DNA from: JBBQAA01 sp038276395
GTDB lineage: Bacteria > Actinomycetota > Thermoleophilia > Solirubrobacterales > Solirubrobacteraceae
Assembly: GCA_038276395.1 (NCBI GenBank)
Contig: JBBQAA010000040.1
Location: forward strand, 3,973 to 67,972
DNA: 64,000 nt
Reading direction: 5' to 3'
Shown one piece after another: positions 1-7,309 of this stretch. The translations under genes and the position numbers were made by a program. A model generated the notes under the pieces. The model was not told the origin of the DNA. It did not search any database and was given only the letters and a program-made list of their open reading frames with translations. Position 1 is the first letter of the stretch, and every line of letters starts with the position of its first letter.

Positions 1-197
1 AACGTCTCGCGGCTGACCCGCACGGTGCCGGTTCGGGCGCGGGTCGCCATCTCGCTGCGGAAGGCCTGGGCGGCCCGGATCGACGTGAAGCCGCGGCGGA
101 AGGTCTGGCGGCCTCCGGAGTCTCGAAACGAGGCCGCGTAGCGGGTGCCCATCTTCGTCGAGTAGGCGTAGATCCCGGGGCTGTTGGTGGTGCGCAC
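1..197 (-). CDS. Tyrosine integrase, N-terminal part (cut by window start)
   Basis: Only the first 65 or so codons are in the window; the gene runs off the left edge. From a GTG at 197 the reading begins MRTTNSPGIYAYSTKMGTRY and continues with a strand-strand-strand-helix pattern (SFRDSGGRQTFRRGFTSI, then RAAQAFRSEMATRARTGTV). That is the shape of the AP2-like arm-site DNA-binding domain at the front of phage and ICE tyrosine recombinases. The catalytic domain cannot be seen. An in-frame TAA lies upstream, so the start is at or close to 197. The gene lies 130 bp beyond the 3' end of a tRNA-Leu in the same direction, the usual place for an integrase after insertion into a tRNA gene. Family assignment is good; whether the gene is intact is unknown. 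Confidence 0.75.
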   Translation of the reverse strand, partial: MRTTNSPGIYAYSTKMGTRYAASFRDSGGRQTFRRGFTSIRAAQAFRSEMATRARTGTVRVSRET

Positions 198-207
198 GAG
201 AGGCTTG

Positions 208-253
208 AAACGGGTCGTTTCGCGAACCCGTTTGTTATCACGGGTTTATCACG
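208..253. repeat. Inverted repeat and 11-bp-spaced direct repeat near integrase start
   Basis: An inverted repeat has arms aaacgggt (208-215) and acccgttt (226-233). Next to it ttatcacg occurs twice (235-242 and 246-253), exactly 11 bp apart, about one helical turn. Short repeats of this kind between a tRNA 3' end and an integrase gene are where arm-type integrase sites or the integrase promoter usually lie. The role is inferred. Confidence 0.5.
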
Positions 254-292
254 ACCTGAGCTGAGCCGTCCGGAGGCGCAGGCGCGGAAACA

Positions 293-320
293 AGAAAAGC
301 CCCGCGTCTGCAGGGCTTTC
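293..320 (-). terminator. Rho-independent-like terminator after tRNA-Leu
   Basis: Read on the minus strand, AAAGCCC and GGGCTTT form a stem around a short loop, followed by TTCTTG. It lies just past the tRNA 3' end and fits termination of the tRNA transcript. Confidence 0.6.
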
Positions 321-325
321 CTCGA

Positions 326-410
<85 letters not shown>

Positions 411-431
411 GAGTGGGTGCGGCGGGGCCGG

Positions 432-437
432 ACTATA
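432..437 (-). promoter_or_regulatory. Probable -10 box of tRNA-Leu
   Basis: TATAGT on the minus strand lies about 21 nt before the tRNA 5' end, in a GC-rich gap between the divergent tRNA and lexA. No clear -35 was seen. Confidence 0.4.
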
Positions 438-480
438 GAGGCCGCGGCTGCCCGCCCTTGATTCCGTCGGACCCCCGCGC

Positions 481-502
481 TAGGTTACCGAACACATGTT
501 CG
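481..502 (+). promoter_or_regulatory. lexA promoter with SOS box
   Basis: A TAGGTT hexamer (481-486) is a good -10. The sequence CGAACACATGTTCG (489-502) matches the actinobacterial/Bacillus LexA box CGAAC-N4-GTTCG perfectly and covers the expected transcription start. LexA bound here would repress its own gene, as is usual in the family. Confidence 0.88.
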
Positions 503-524
503 TTCGACCGCTACGGAGAGGCAG

Positions 525-1145
525 ATGGTTGACCTCAACCTGACCAAGCGCCAGCAGGAGATCTTCGACTTCATCAAGCGCTACTCGGCCAAGCAGGGCT
601 ACCCGCCGACGGTGCGCGACATCGGGAAGGCCGTCGGTCTGGCGTCCTCCTCGACCGTGCATGCCCACCTGGCGAACCTGGAGAAGATCGGGCTGCTCCG
701 GCGCGACCCGTCGAAGCCGCGCGCGATCGAGCTCCTCGACCGCGCGACGGACGCGGTGAAGAGCATCGTCCAGCCCAGCGGGCTTCCGCTCGTGGGCGCG
801 GTGGCGGCCGGTCAGCCGGTGCTTGCCGAGGAGAACATCGAGGAGTACGTGGAGGTCCCGGCCGCTGTGGGCGGGGAGGACGGCGAGTTCGTCCTGCGCA
901 TCAAGGGCGAGTCGATGAAAGACGCCGGCATCCTCGAGGGCGACCTCGTCGTCGTGCGCCCGCAGGACGTCGCCCTGGACGGGGACGTCGTCGTCGCGCT
1001 CGTGGGGGAGGAGGCGACGGTCAAGCGCTTCTTCAAGGAGGCCGACCACATCCGCCTCCAGCCCGAGAACACGGCCATGGAGCCGATCCGCTCCAAGGAG
1101 GTCAAGGTGCTCGGGAAGGTCGTCGGCCTGCTGCGGAGGCTCTGA
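525..1145 (+). CDS. lexA: LexA repressor
   Basis: LexA is the SOS repressor: a dimeric DNA-binding protein that cleaves itself when RecA filaments form. The 206-aa length is typical. Residues 1-70 form the winged helix-turn-helix (LTKRQQEIFDFI, PPTVRDIGKAVGLASSSTVHAHL). The S24 protease domain follows, with the Ala95-Gly96 cleavage site in GAVAAGQP, catalytic Ser130 in KGESM and catalytic Lys167 in ATVKRF. The ATG at 525 has a purine-rich GGAGAG upstream. An SOS box overlaps its promoter and two more occur at imuB and dnaE2 in this window, so the regulator sits close to its targets. Confidence 0.97.
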   Translation: MVDLNLTKRQQEIFDFIKRYSAKQGYPPTVRDIGKAVGLASSSTVHAHLANLEKIGLLRRDPSKPRAIELLDRATDAVKSIVQPSGLPLVGAVAAGQPVLAEENIEEYVEVPAAVGGEDGEFVLRIKGESMKDAGILEGDLVVVRPQDVALDGDVVVALVGEEATVKRFFKEADHIRLQPENTAMEPIRSKEVKVLGKVVGLLRRL

Positions 1146-1147
1146 CG

Positions 1148-1393
1148 ATGCCGGCGACGCTCTTCGCCGAGGACGTGCGCGCGCCGCTGGCGGCGTGCAC
1201 GGCAGAGCGCGGTGGGCGGCGGGGCCTGACGCTGGAGCAGCTGCTCTCCGGCGCCTGGGAGGGGCTCGCCGCCCACGGCTCCGTCACGTGCCCCGCGTGC
1301 GCGGCGGCGGAGATGCAGGCCCGCTATGCGGCCGGCCCGACCGGGGCGCCGGTCGGCGGGCGCTGCGGTGGCTGTGGATCCACCCTCGCCTGA
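1148..1393 (+). CDS. Small zinc-ribbon protein downstream of lexA
   Basis: This 81-aa protein starts 2 nt after the lexA stop and is very likely cotranscribed with it. It has two CxxC pairs (Cys48/Cys51 in CPAC and Cys73/Cys76 in CGGC), the layout of a small zinc ribbon, after a helical N-terminal half. I do not recognise a family. Its position in the lexA transcript would make it SOS-inducible. The start at 1148 is supported by the tight spacing. Confidence 0.6.
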   Translation: MPATLFAEDVRAPLAACTAERGGRRGLTLEQLLSGAWEGLAAHGSVTCPACAAAEMQARYAAGPTGAPVGGRCGGCGSTLA

Positions 1394-1395
1394 CG

Positions 1396-1412
1396 TAGCA
1401 TGCGAATCGCAT
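1396..1412 (+). promoter_or_regulatory. vapB promoter and likely operator
   Basis: A TAGCAT hexamer (1396-1401) runs into the near-palindrome atgcgaatcgcat (1400-1412), which ends on the antitoxin start codon. Ribbon-helix-helix antitoxins usually bind such palindromes to repress their own operon. Confidence 0.5.
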
Positions 1413-1605
1413 GTCGATGATTCAGATCCGCAATGTCCCGCCCGAGGTTCACGAGCAGCTGCGGAGTCGGGCGAAGGCCAGCGGCCGGACGCTCTCGGAC
1501 TACCTGCTCGACGAGATTCGGCGGATCGCCGTTCTTCCCACGCTCAACGAGTGGGTGGAGCTCGTGCGGGCCGACGAGCCGGTCCGGCTGAGAACGCCCG
1601 CCTAG
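1411..1605 (+). CDS. FitA/VapB-like ribbon-helix-helix antitoxin
   Basis: This 64-aa protein begins MSMIQIRNVPPEVHEQLRSR, followed by AKASGRTLSDYLLDEI, the strand-helix-helix pattern of FitA/VapB antitoxins, with a short tail that would wrap the toxin. It lies directly upstream of a PIN-domain toxin reading frame. In type II systems the antitoxin neutralises the toxin and represses the operon. Since the toxin frame is broken here, this may be an orphan antitoxin. Confidence 0.8.
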   Translation: MSMIQIRNVPPEVHEQLRSRAKASGRTLSDYLLDEIRRIAVLPTLNEWVELVRADEPVRLRTPA

Positions 1606-1640
1606 GAGGTCCTTAGCGCCGAACGGCCGCGCGGCTCTGC

Positions 1641-2034
1641 GTGATCGTCGTCGACGCGAGCGCCATGGTCGTGGTTCTGGTCGGTGACCCGGCCGCGGCG
1701 TCGATCGCTGCGGCCATCAGGCGCGAGGACGTGCTGCACGCACCCGAGCACCTCATGATCGAGGTCATCTCGGCGCTGCGCGGCCTCGTCCTGCGCCGGG
1801 AGCTGGCCGAGCCCCGGGCCCGGATCGCGGCCGACCGGCTGGCGTTGCTGCGCGGGGGTGGCCCATGCCGTGCTGCCGCTGCGCACGAGGATCTGGGCGC
1901 TGCGCGATCAGCTCACGGCCTACGACGCGGCCTATCTGGCGCTCGCCGAGGCGATCGGAGGCGAGATCATCACGCTCGACGTCGCCGTCGCGAAGCTCGC
2001 CCGCCGGCGGGGTGTGCTGCGCGAGGTCGGCTAG
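1641..2034 (+). pseudogene. VapC-like PIN-domain toxin, frameshifted
   Basis: The first part reads MIVVDASAMVVVLVGD, with the PIN N-terminal acidic residue (VVDASA), up to about 1850. The C-terminal half, including LTAYDAAYLALAEAIGG and ITLDVAVAKLARRRG, is in another frame and ends at 2034. Removing one G from the five-G run at 1854-1858 joins the halves into a normal-length VapC of about 130 aa with its acidic residues. The break is therefore one base in a homopolymer: a real inactivating mutation, slippage, or a sequencing error. The stop codon TAG also forms the start of the RNase P RNA -10 box. Confidence 0.8.
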
Positions 2035-2037
2035 CCT
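2032..2037 (+). promoter_or_regulatory. -10 box of rnpB, overlapping the vapC stop
   Basis: TAGCCT begins with the toxin stop codon TAG. Seven bases later the first base of the RNase P P1 helix (2045) follows, which fits a transcription start there. Confidence 0.6.
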
Positions 2038-2044
2038 CCGTCCC

Positions 2045-2378
2045 GCAGGCCAAGCAGCCGCGGAGGCGTGCCTTCGAGGAAAGTCCGGACATCACAGGGC
2101 AGGGTGGTCGGTAACGCCGACCCGGGGAAACCCGCGGGCCAGTGCCACAGAAAACACACCGCCGATCGGAGTGGCAACCGGAGCGCAAGCCCCGGCCGCG
2201 ACGAGGCAAGGTTGAAAAGGTGCGGTAAGAGCGCACCGGCGCCGTGGTGACACGGCGGCCAGGCAAACCCCACCCGATGCAAGGCCGAGCCGGACCGCCT
2301 GCAGGCGGCCCGCCGAGGTCCAGGTTGGCCGCAGAGATGGATGGCTGCTCACGACAGAATCCGGCTTACCGGCCTGCT
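2045..2378 (+). ncRNA. rnpB: RNase P RNA (bacterial class A)
   Basis: This is the catalytic RNA that matures tRNA 5' ends. The signatures are GAGGAAAGTCCGG near the 5' end, ACAGAAAACA, GGTAAGAGCGCACC, and the 3' conserved GATGGCTGCTCACGACAGAA. The P1 helix pairs gcaggcc (2045-2051) with ggcctgc (2371-2377), which fixes both ends to within a few bases. The length of about 334 nt is normal for the class. Confidence 0.95.
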
Positions 2379-2381
2379 AAG

Positions 2382-2411
2382 GCGAGGGCTCCGCTCCGGC
2401 GGGGCCCTCGC
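2382..2411 (+). terminator. Hairpin after rnpB
   Basis: The arms gcgagggc (2382-2389) and gccctcgc (2404-2411) form a perfect 8-bp GC stem right after rnpB. No T-run follows, so it may stabilise the 3' end rather than be a classical terminator. Confidence 0.5.
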
Positions 2412-2434
2412 TACGAACGGGCGGCGCCGAGCGC

Positions 2435-2760
2435 TCAGTGCCCGCCGGCAGCGAAGCCGACCGTCCCGTTCGCGAGCCGGCGAACGCCGCCGCGGATCGG
2501 GCCGTGGGCGACGAGGTAGGCGAGCTCGCGGCCAATGTCCCGGATGCCGTTCGGACCGGGCAGGGGCGCGAGCGCGACCGTGGAGAGCACGCCCAGCGCC
2601 TGGCCGCCCGCGTCCAGGAAGGCGCTGCCGGAGTCTCCCGGTACGCCCCGGGGTGAGCGTGTAGACGGTGTAGCTCCTGCCGCCGCCGTCCACCGGGACG
2701 ACCGTCCCCTTGTGAATAATGGTGTGTCGATAGACGCGCTCTCGCTCCGGCCGGCGTTCT
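2435..2760 (-). pseudogene. Trypsin-like serine protease C-terminal remnant
   Basis: Translated on the minus strand, one frame gives HTIIHKGTVVPVDGGGRSYT and after a one-base shift near 2650 another gives GVPGDSGSAFLDAGGQALGV. GDSGS is the catalytic serine motif of chymotrypsin-like proteases. The part with the His and Asp residues is missing because the next gene starts immediately upstream on the same strand, so only the C-terminal third is left. It cannot be an active protease. Confidence 0.6.
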
Positions 2761-4248
2761 CTAATGCAGCGCCGCTCGCACCTCCGCCGCCGCGCGCTCC
2801 CCGGAGCGCACCGCGCCGTCCATGTAGCCGTTCCAGTAGGTCGAGGTCTCCGTGCCCGCCCAGTGCAGCCGGCCCTGGGGCGCGCGCAGGTACGGCCCGT
2901 AGGCGGTGAGCGCGCCGAGCGCGGGGATGCCAACCGGGCAGCCGCGCGTCCACCGTTCACCGGACCACGCCGTCTCGAAGAATGCGGTCGGACGGCGCGC
3001 CGCGTCCCCGAAGAACTCCGCGAACTGGTCGAGGATCCGGCGACGCTTCTCGGTGGCGGACAGCGTCGCGTAGAGCCGGGCCTGGTCACCGCCCACGAAG
3101 CCGAAGAGGACCCCGGGCCTCCCGCCGGGCGGGGAGTCGTCGAACGTCGCGCTCATGAGACCCGTCGCCGAGAGGCCTTGACCCGTCATCCCGTTCGCGC
3201 GCCAGAACGGCGTGGGGTAGACGGCGGCGACCTTGGTCAGCGTGCCCTGGCCGTAGCGCTGCGTGAGCTGGTCGCGCTGGAAGGGCAGCAGCGGGTGGTA
3301 GTCGATCCGCCCGGCGAGCGCGGGCGGGATCGCGATGATGGCCCGGCGGGCGCGCACGGTGAGGCCATCGGCGTGGACCCTGACCCCGCTGCGGTCCTGA
3401 TCGATCCGCCGGACCGGGCGGTTCAGGTGGACTCGGCGGCCGAGCCGGTTCGCCATGCGGAACGCGATCTCCTGCGAGCCGCCGTGAAAGCGGCTCTCCT
3501 GCGCCCCGTCGCGGGTGTCGAAGTTCCGCTCGAAGGTGCCGGGATGGCGCTCGTCTCCCGAGGCGGCGATGTAGAAGAGCGTGAAGAGGAGCGAGAGCTC
3601 GCCCGGCTCGGCGCCGAAGATCGGCCGCGTGGCCAGCGGGGCGATCCGGCGAAAGGCGTCCGTGGCCGAGTTGGCGTCGACGAAGGACTTGAGCGTCTGG
3701 GCGTCATAGTCGGCCGCCCCCGGCGTCCTCCAGGGAGCGTCGACGGGCACGGTACGCGCCATCGTGTCGAGCTTTCCCGCCAGGACGGCGAGCTCGACGA
3801 GGATCCTCGGGTCGGGCGGGGCGGTGCCCGTCGGGCCGGTGTCGGAGTAGCGGAAGCGCCGGCCGTCCGGTGCGATGTAGATGTTCTCGCCCTCGTCGTA
3901 GACCTTGAACGTGTCGACGCCGAGGCTCTTGGCCAGCGCCAGGAGACGATTCTGCGTCGGCCCGACGAACGTCCCGCCGCGTTCGGAGATGACGCCGCCG
4001 CCGAGCGGGTGGTTCCACACGCGCCCGCCGACGCGACCCCGCGCCTCAAGGACGACGACTGACTTCCCCGCGCGCACGAGCGCCCGTGCCGCGGTCAGGC
4101 CCGCGAAGCCGGCGCCGACGACGACGACGTCGACGCGGCGGGGCGTCGGGCGAGCCGCCGCCGTCCCGCCCGCGGCGAGCACGACCGCCCCCGCGGTCGC
4201 GCCGGTGCCGAGGAAGCGGCGGCGGCTGATGCTGGGGTCAAGCGGCAT
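2761..4248 (-). CDS. FAD-dependent amine oxidase, Tat-exported
   Basis: This 495-aa protein belongs to the flavin monoamine oxidase family, which oxidises amines or amino acids to imines with H2O2 release. Residues 8-14 (SRRRFLG) with the following hydrophobic stretch form a twin-arginine signal, so the enzyme is probably exported with bound FAD. The Rossmann motif is GAGFAG (45-50), with Glu68 for the ribose and GRVGGR (71-76). The C-terminal flavin motif is HWAGTETSTYWNGYMDGA. The ATG at 4248 has a GAGGAG ribosome site. The substrate cannot be told. It starts head-to-head with a metallopeptidase gene. Confidence 0.88.
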   Translation of the reverse strand: MPLDPSISRRRFLGTGATAGAVVLAAGGTAAARPTPRRVDVVVVGAGFAGLTAARALVRAGKSVVVLEARGRVGGRVWNHPLGGGVISERGGTFVGPTQNRLLALAKSLGVDTFKVYDEGENIYIAPDGRRFRYSDTGPTGTAPPDPRILVELAVLAGKLDTMARTVPVDAPWRTPGAADYDAQTLKSFVDANSATDAFRRIAPLATRPIFGAEPGELSLLFTLFYIAASGDERHPGTFERNFDTRDGAQESRFHGGSQEIAFRMANRLGRRVHLNRPVRRIDQDRSGVRVHADGLTVRARRAIIAIPPALAGRIDYHPLLPFQRDQLTQRYGQGTLTKVAAVYPTPFWRANGMTGQGLSATGLMSATFDDSPPGGRPGVLFGFVGGDQARLYATLSATEKRRRILDQFAEFFGDAARRPTAFFETAWSGERWTRGCPVGIPALGALTAYGPYLRAPQGRLHWAGTETSTYWNGYMDGAVRSGERAAAEVRAALH

Positions 4249-4282
4249 GGGCGGGCTCCTCGAATCCGGGGGTTCTTTGGTA

Positions 4283-5314
4283 ATGGTGGCAGGCGGCGTG
4301 CGGCGTGGCTACGGTGGGCCCGTGGTCCTCTCCGCGCCCGCCGCCCCGCCGCCGGTCGCGCCGGTCATCTACCCCCTGCGGGATCGTGTGCTCCCACCCT
4401 GGGAGCCCCTGGGCGGATCGCGGGCGCGGGTCGCCGCCGCCCCCGGGCGCCGCTACCGCCTGCCCGACGGCTCCCATCTCCGGGTCGTCGTCTCCCCGAG
4501 CTACAAGGCGACCCAAGCGGACGTCGAGCGCTTCGCCGATCGCTTCTTCGGCACGCTCCTGCACGGTCCGGAGATGGAGCGCCTCACCGTCCGCGTGGAG
4601 ACGAACCCAGAGGTGCAGCGCGACTGCGGCGCCGCGGACGTCCTCGCCTGCTACAGCCCGGCCGCCGAGACGATGGTCGTCCCCGGCAGCGCGGCGCCGA
4701 GCGGCCAGTTCCCGCAGGCGTTCATCATCGCCCACGAGTACGGGCACCACATCGCGCGCAACCGCCTGAACACGCCGTGGGACGCCTCGACCTTCGGCCC
4801 CAAGCACTGGGCCACCGAGGAGCACATCTGCGGAGGGGTCTACGCCCGGCGGCGGACCTTCTTCCCGGGTGACGAGGGGCGCCACTACATCGCCAACCCG
4901 GGGGAGGACTGGGCCGAGACGACGGCCATGGCCCGCTTTCCCCAGTACCTGCGGTTGTGGCAGTTTCTGCCGCGGCTGAAGCCGGACGCGGCGGCCTTCG
5001 CGGCCGCGCGGACGGACATCCTCAGGTCGTGGCGCGGGCCCGCGCGCTTGGGCTATCGGGCGGTGCTCTCCCCGGCGCGTGCGGTGAGGACGATCCGCCT
5101 CACGACGCCGCTCGACGGCCGCGTGCGCATCAGCCTCTCGCCGACGGCCGGAGTGCGGGCGGAGATCCGCGCCTACGGGCCGAAGGGTGAGGCGCTCGGG
5201 CGGGCGAACACGAACCGCGCCGAGCTCGACGTCTGCGGGGCCCGCCGGCTGACGTTCCGGATCGTCCACCGCGCCGGTGCGGGCGCGGTGGGGATCAGGA
5301 TCACGCGGCCTTAG
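4283..5314 (+). CDS. Putative zinc metallopeptidase (HEYGHH)
   Basis: From the ATG at 4283 the protein is 343 aa. HEYGHH (151-156) is an HExxH zinc site, and NPGEDWAE some 50 residues later offers a glutamate third ligand, as in gluzincin peptidases. Cys115 and Cys123 flank the site and could form a disulfide. The last 100 residues resemble a beta-sandwich (VRISLSPTAGVRAEIRAYG), which suggests an extracellular protein, but no clear signal peptide is visible. The start is uncertain; GTG at 4322 is an alternative. I cannot name the family. Confidence 0.65.
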   Translation: MVAGGVRRGYGGPVVLSAPAAPPPVAPVIYPLRDRVLPPWEPLGGSRARVAAAPGRRYRLPDGSHLRVVVSPSYKATQADVERFADRFFGTLLHGPEMERLTVRVETNPEVQRDCGAADVLACYSPAAETMVVPGSAAPSGQFPQAFIIAHEYGHHIARNRLNTPWDASTFGPKHWATEEHICGGVYARRRTFFPGDEGRHYIANPGEDWAETTAMARFPQYLRLWQFLPRLKPDAAAFAAARTDILRSWRGPARLGYRAVLSPARAVRTIRLTTPLDGRVRISLSPTAGVRAEIRAYGPKGEALGRANTNRAELDVCGARRLTFRIVHRAGAGAVGIRITRP

Positions 5315-5343
5315 GGTTCTTAGGCCTTGGGAGCGACCGGCGG

Positions 5344-5367
5344 ATGTGCGAACATGTGTTCGCACAT
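5344..5367 (+). promoter_or_regulatory. SOS box at imuB start (extended palindrome)
   Basis: The LexA box CGAACATGTGTTCG (5349-5362) sits inside a 24-bp palindrome (5344-5367) whose arms match at 11 of 12 positions. The right arm includes the first two bases of the imuB ATG (5366). LexA bound here would cover the start codon. Confidence 0.85.
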
Positions 5368-6550
5368 GGTGGTCTGTGTCCTCCTGCCCCGCTTCGCGCT
5401 CGCGATCGCCGCGGGCGGTCGCGCCAACCTGCTCGAGCGCCCGGCCGCGCTCGCGCCCGGGCCGGGCCGGGAGCCGGTCGTGGGGGAGTCCTCGCTGGCC
5501 GCCGAGGCGTTCGGCATCCGCGCCGGTATGCGGCTCGGCGAGGCGCTCGCCCGCTGCCCGGAGCTCGCGCTCGTGCCGCCCGATCCCGCGGGCGTGGCCG
5601 ACGCCTGGGAGCGCCTCCTCGGCCGCCTCGAGGGGATGGGCGCCCGCGTGGAGTCCGACCGCGCCGGACTCGCGTGCTTCGAGGGCCGCGGGCTCGAGCG
5701 ACTCCACGGGGGGGAGGACGGCGTGCTCGCGGCGGCCCGGCGCGCGCTCCGGGCGCCCGCCCGGCTCGGGGCGGGGACGTCCCGCTTCGCTGCCGTAGCC
5801 GCCGCCTCGCGCGCGCGTGCGCGTCGTCCCGAGGTCGTCCGTGGCCCGGCGGCCGCCTACCTCGAGCCCCTGCCCGTCACCCTGCTCGAGACGCGGGCCG
5901 AGACGGCGCGCCTCGTCGCGCCGCTCGAGCGGCTCGGCGTGGGCACGCTGGGCGCGCTGGCCGCGCTTCCGCGCGCGAACGTGGCCGACCGCTTCGGCCG
6001 CGTGGGGCTCCTGGCCCACGACCTGGCCCGGGGGAGGGACACGGCGCTTCGCCCCCGCGACGTGCTCGAGCGCCTCGAGGAGGTGCTCGACCTGCCCGAG
6101 GCGGCCTCCGGGCCCCAGCTCGAGCGCGGGCTCGGAATGCTGATCGACCGTCTCCTCGCCCGGCCCGAGCGCCGCGGCCGCACGCTCCGCTCGGTCGTCC
6201 TCTCGGCGCGGCTCGTGGAGAGCGGCACCTGGCGGGAGCCCGTGCCCTTCCGCGAGGCCCTCTCCGATCCCGCCCGGATGCGCCTCGCGCTCGCGCCCCG
6301 GCTCGCGCTCCTGCCCGCGCCGGCCGAGGCGCTCCGGCTGACCGTCGAGCGCTTCGGGCCGCCGTGCGGGGAGGCGCGCTCCCTGCTCGACGCGGCGGCC
6401 GAGCTCCGGCGCGCGCGTCTGCGCGAGGGCATCCGCCAGGCCCAGGTCGCGGCGGGGGAGGAGGCGGCTCTGCGCATCCACGCCGTCGATCCCCGCTCGC
6501 GGGTGCCCGAGCGCCGCGCCTCCCTGGCGCCGTGGGAGGGAGCGTCGTGA
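5366..6550 (+). CDS. imuB: ImuB-like Y-family polymerase homologue (SOS mutasome)
   Basis: ImuB is a catalytically dead DinB relative that links the beta clamp and DnaE2 during damage-induced mutagenesis. This 394-aa protein begins MVVCVLLPRFALAIAAGG and has the Y-family fold (FGIRAGMRLGEALARCPEL, helix-hairpin-helix LERLGVGTLGALAALPRANV, little finger LRSVVLSARLVESGTW). The acidic catalytic residues of DinB are not where expected, as known for ImuB. The ATG at 5366 is chosen because the SOS box lies directly in front; an upstream TTG would place the operator inside the gene. It overlaps the next gene by GTGA. Confidence 0.88.
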   Translation: MVVCVLLPRFALAIAAGGRANLLERPAALAPGPGREPVVGESSLAAEAFGIRAGMRLGEALARCPELALVPPDPAGVADAWERLLGRLEGMGARVESDRAGLACFEGRGLERLHGGEDGVLAAARRALRAPARLGAGTSRFAAVAAASRARARRPEVVRGPAAAYLEPLPVTLLETRAETARLVAPLERLGVGTLGALAALPRANVADRFGRVGLLAHDLARGRDTALRPRDVLERLEEVLDLPEAASGPQLERGLGMLIDRLLARPERRGRTLRSVVLSARLVESGTWREPVPFREALSDPARMRLALAPRLALLPAPAEALRLTVERFGPPCGEARSLLDAAAELRRARLREGIRQAQVAAGEEAALRIHAVDPRSRVPERRASLAPWEGAS

Positions 6551-6789
6551 CGGGCCCGCGGCGGATCGGCGAGCCCCGGCGGGCGGCGGTGAGAGCGGGC
6601 GCGGGCGGGCGGCCGCTCCGGGTCGATGACCGGGAGGTCGACTGCGTGCGCGAGTCCTGGTTCATCGAGGATCGCTGGTGGACCTCACGGCCGCTGCGCC
6701 GCCGCTACTGGGAGGTCGTGACCCTGTGCGGGCGCGACGTCGTCGTCTTCCACGACCTCGAGGACGGCCGGTGGTACCGGCACCGGTGA
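6547..6789 (+). CDS. Small protein of imuB-dnaE2 cassettes (DUF6504-like)
   Basis: This 80-aa basic protein starts at a GTG overlapping the imuB stop (GTGA) and is translationally coupled to it. The C-terminal half is aromatic and compact (CVRESWFIEDRWWTSRPLRR, then RYWEVVTLCGRDVVVFHDLE). From memory this matches DUF6504, often found beside imuB and dnaE2 in actinobacteria; its function is not established. The context makes it an SOS-induced mutasome accessory. Family name moderately sure, coding sequence very likely. Confidence 0.75.
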   Translation: MTGPRRIGEPRRAAVRAGAGGRPLRVDDREVDCVRESWFIEDRWWTSRPLRRRYWEVVTLCGRDVVVFHDLEDGRWYRHR

Positions 6790-6792
6790 GGA

Positions 6793-7302
6793 TCAGGCGC
6801 GCGCGGCGCGGCGTCGCCACGCCTCCACGAGGCCCGGGCGCGCGCGCACCGTGACAGGCGTCGGCGGCTCGGGCGGGCTGAGCGGCTCGGGCCGCGGAGG
6901 CACCGGGGCGGGTGCGCCGGAGTCCTGCAGGAGCGAGGCCAGCGGGGAGTCGCGCAGGCTCGCGCGGCGGCCGGTGCGCGAGCGGGACGGAGTGGGCCGG
7001 GGTTCGGGCGCCGGAGGTTCGGGCGCCGGAGCGGGCTCGGGCGCGCGGGCCTCCACCGCCTGGGCGGGCGCGGTGAGCGGATCGCCGCCGTCCCCGCGCA
7101 GCTCCGCCACCAGCGCCGCGAGCTCGGCCGCGGCCGCCTCGACGGCGTCGGCGGCCCGCTCGCTCCGGGTGCGCGCGGCGAGGCGGGCGCGGGTCGCCCG
7201 GGCGTCCGCCTCCCGTACCGCGCGTATCGCGGTCTCGTGGGCGGCGTCCAGGGTCTGGCGAAGATCGCGGGCGAGGTCACCCGAAGCCAGGTCGTGCGCC
7301 AT
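6793..7302 (-). CDS. Unknown coiled-coil/proline-rich protein in SOS cassette
   Basis: This 169-aa protein has an Ala/Arg/Glu-rich helix for residues 5-70 (LDAAHETAIRAVREADARAT and on), likely a coiled coil, then a Pro/Ala/Glu linker (APEPAPAPEPPAPEPRP) and a basic tail (VEAWRRRAARA). No catalytic motif is visible. It lies opposite the cassette genes, 7 nt downstream of the cyclotransferase-like gene, so the two probably form an operon. The biased composition means coding status is likely but not certain. Confidence 0.55.
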   Translation of the reverse strand: MAHDLASGDLARDLRQTLDAAHETAIRAVREADARATRARLAARTRSERAADAVEAAAAELAALVAELRGDGGDPLTAPAQAVEARAPEPAPAPEPPAPEPRPTPSRSRTGRRASLRDSPLASLLQDSGAPAPVPPRPEPLSPPEPPTPVTVRARPGLVEAWRRRAARA

Positions 7303-7309
7303 GCGACCT

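Noticed and set aside
480..1049. Frame antisense to lexA
   Set aside because: Shadow; lexA is intact with promoter and operator.
2761..4248. Amine oxidase as the missing flavin oxidase of the gamma-glutamyl operon
   Set aside because: It is 16 kb away, carries a Tat signal and belongs to the monoamine oxidase family, unlike cytosolic PuuB.
5327..5365. Upstream TTG start for imuB
   Set aside because: It would put the SOS box inside the coding region and has no ribosome site.
4238..6481. Frame of about 750 codons antisense to the metallopeptidase and imuB
   Set aside because: Arg/Gly-rich shadow; both plus-strand genes have clear motifs.
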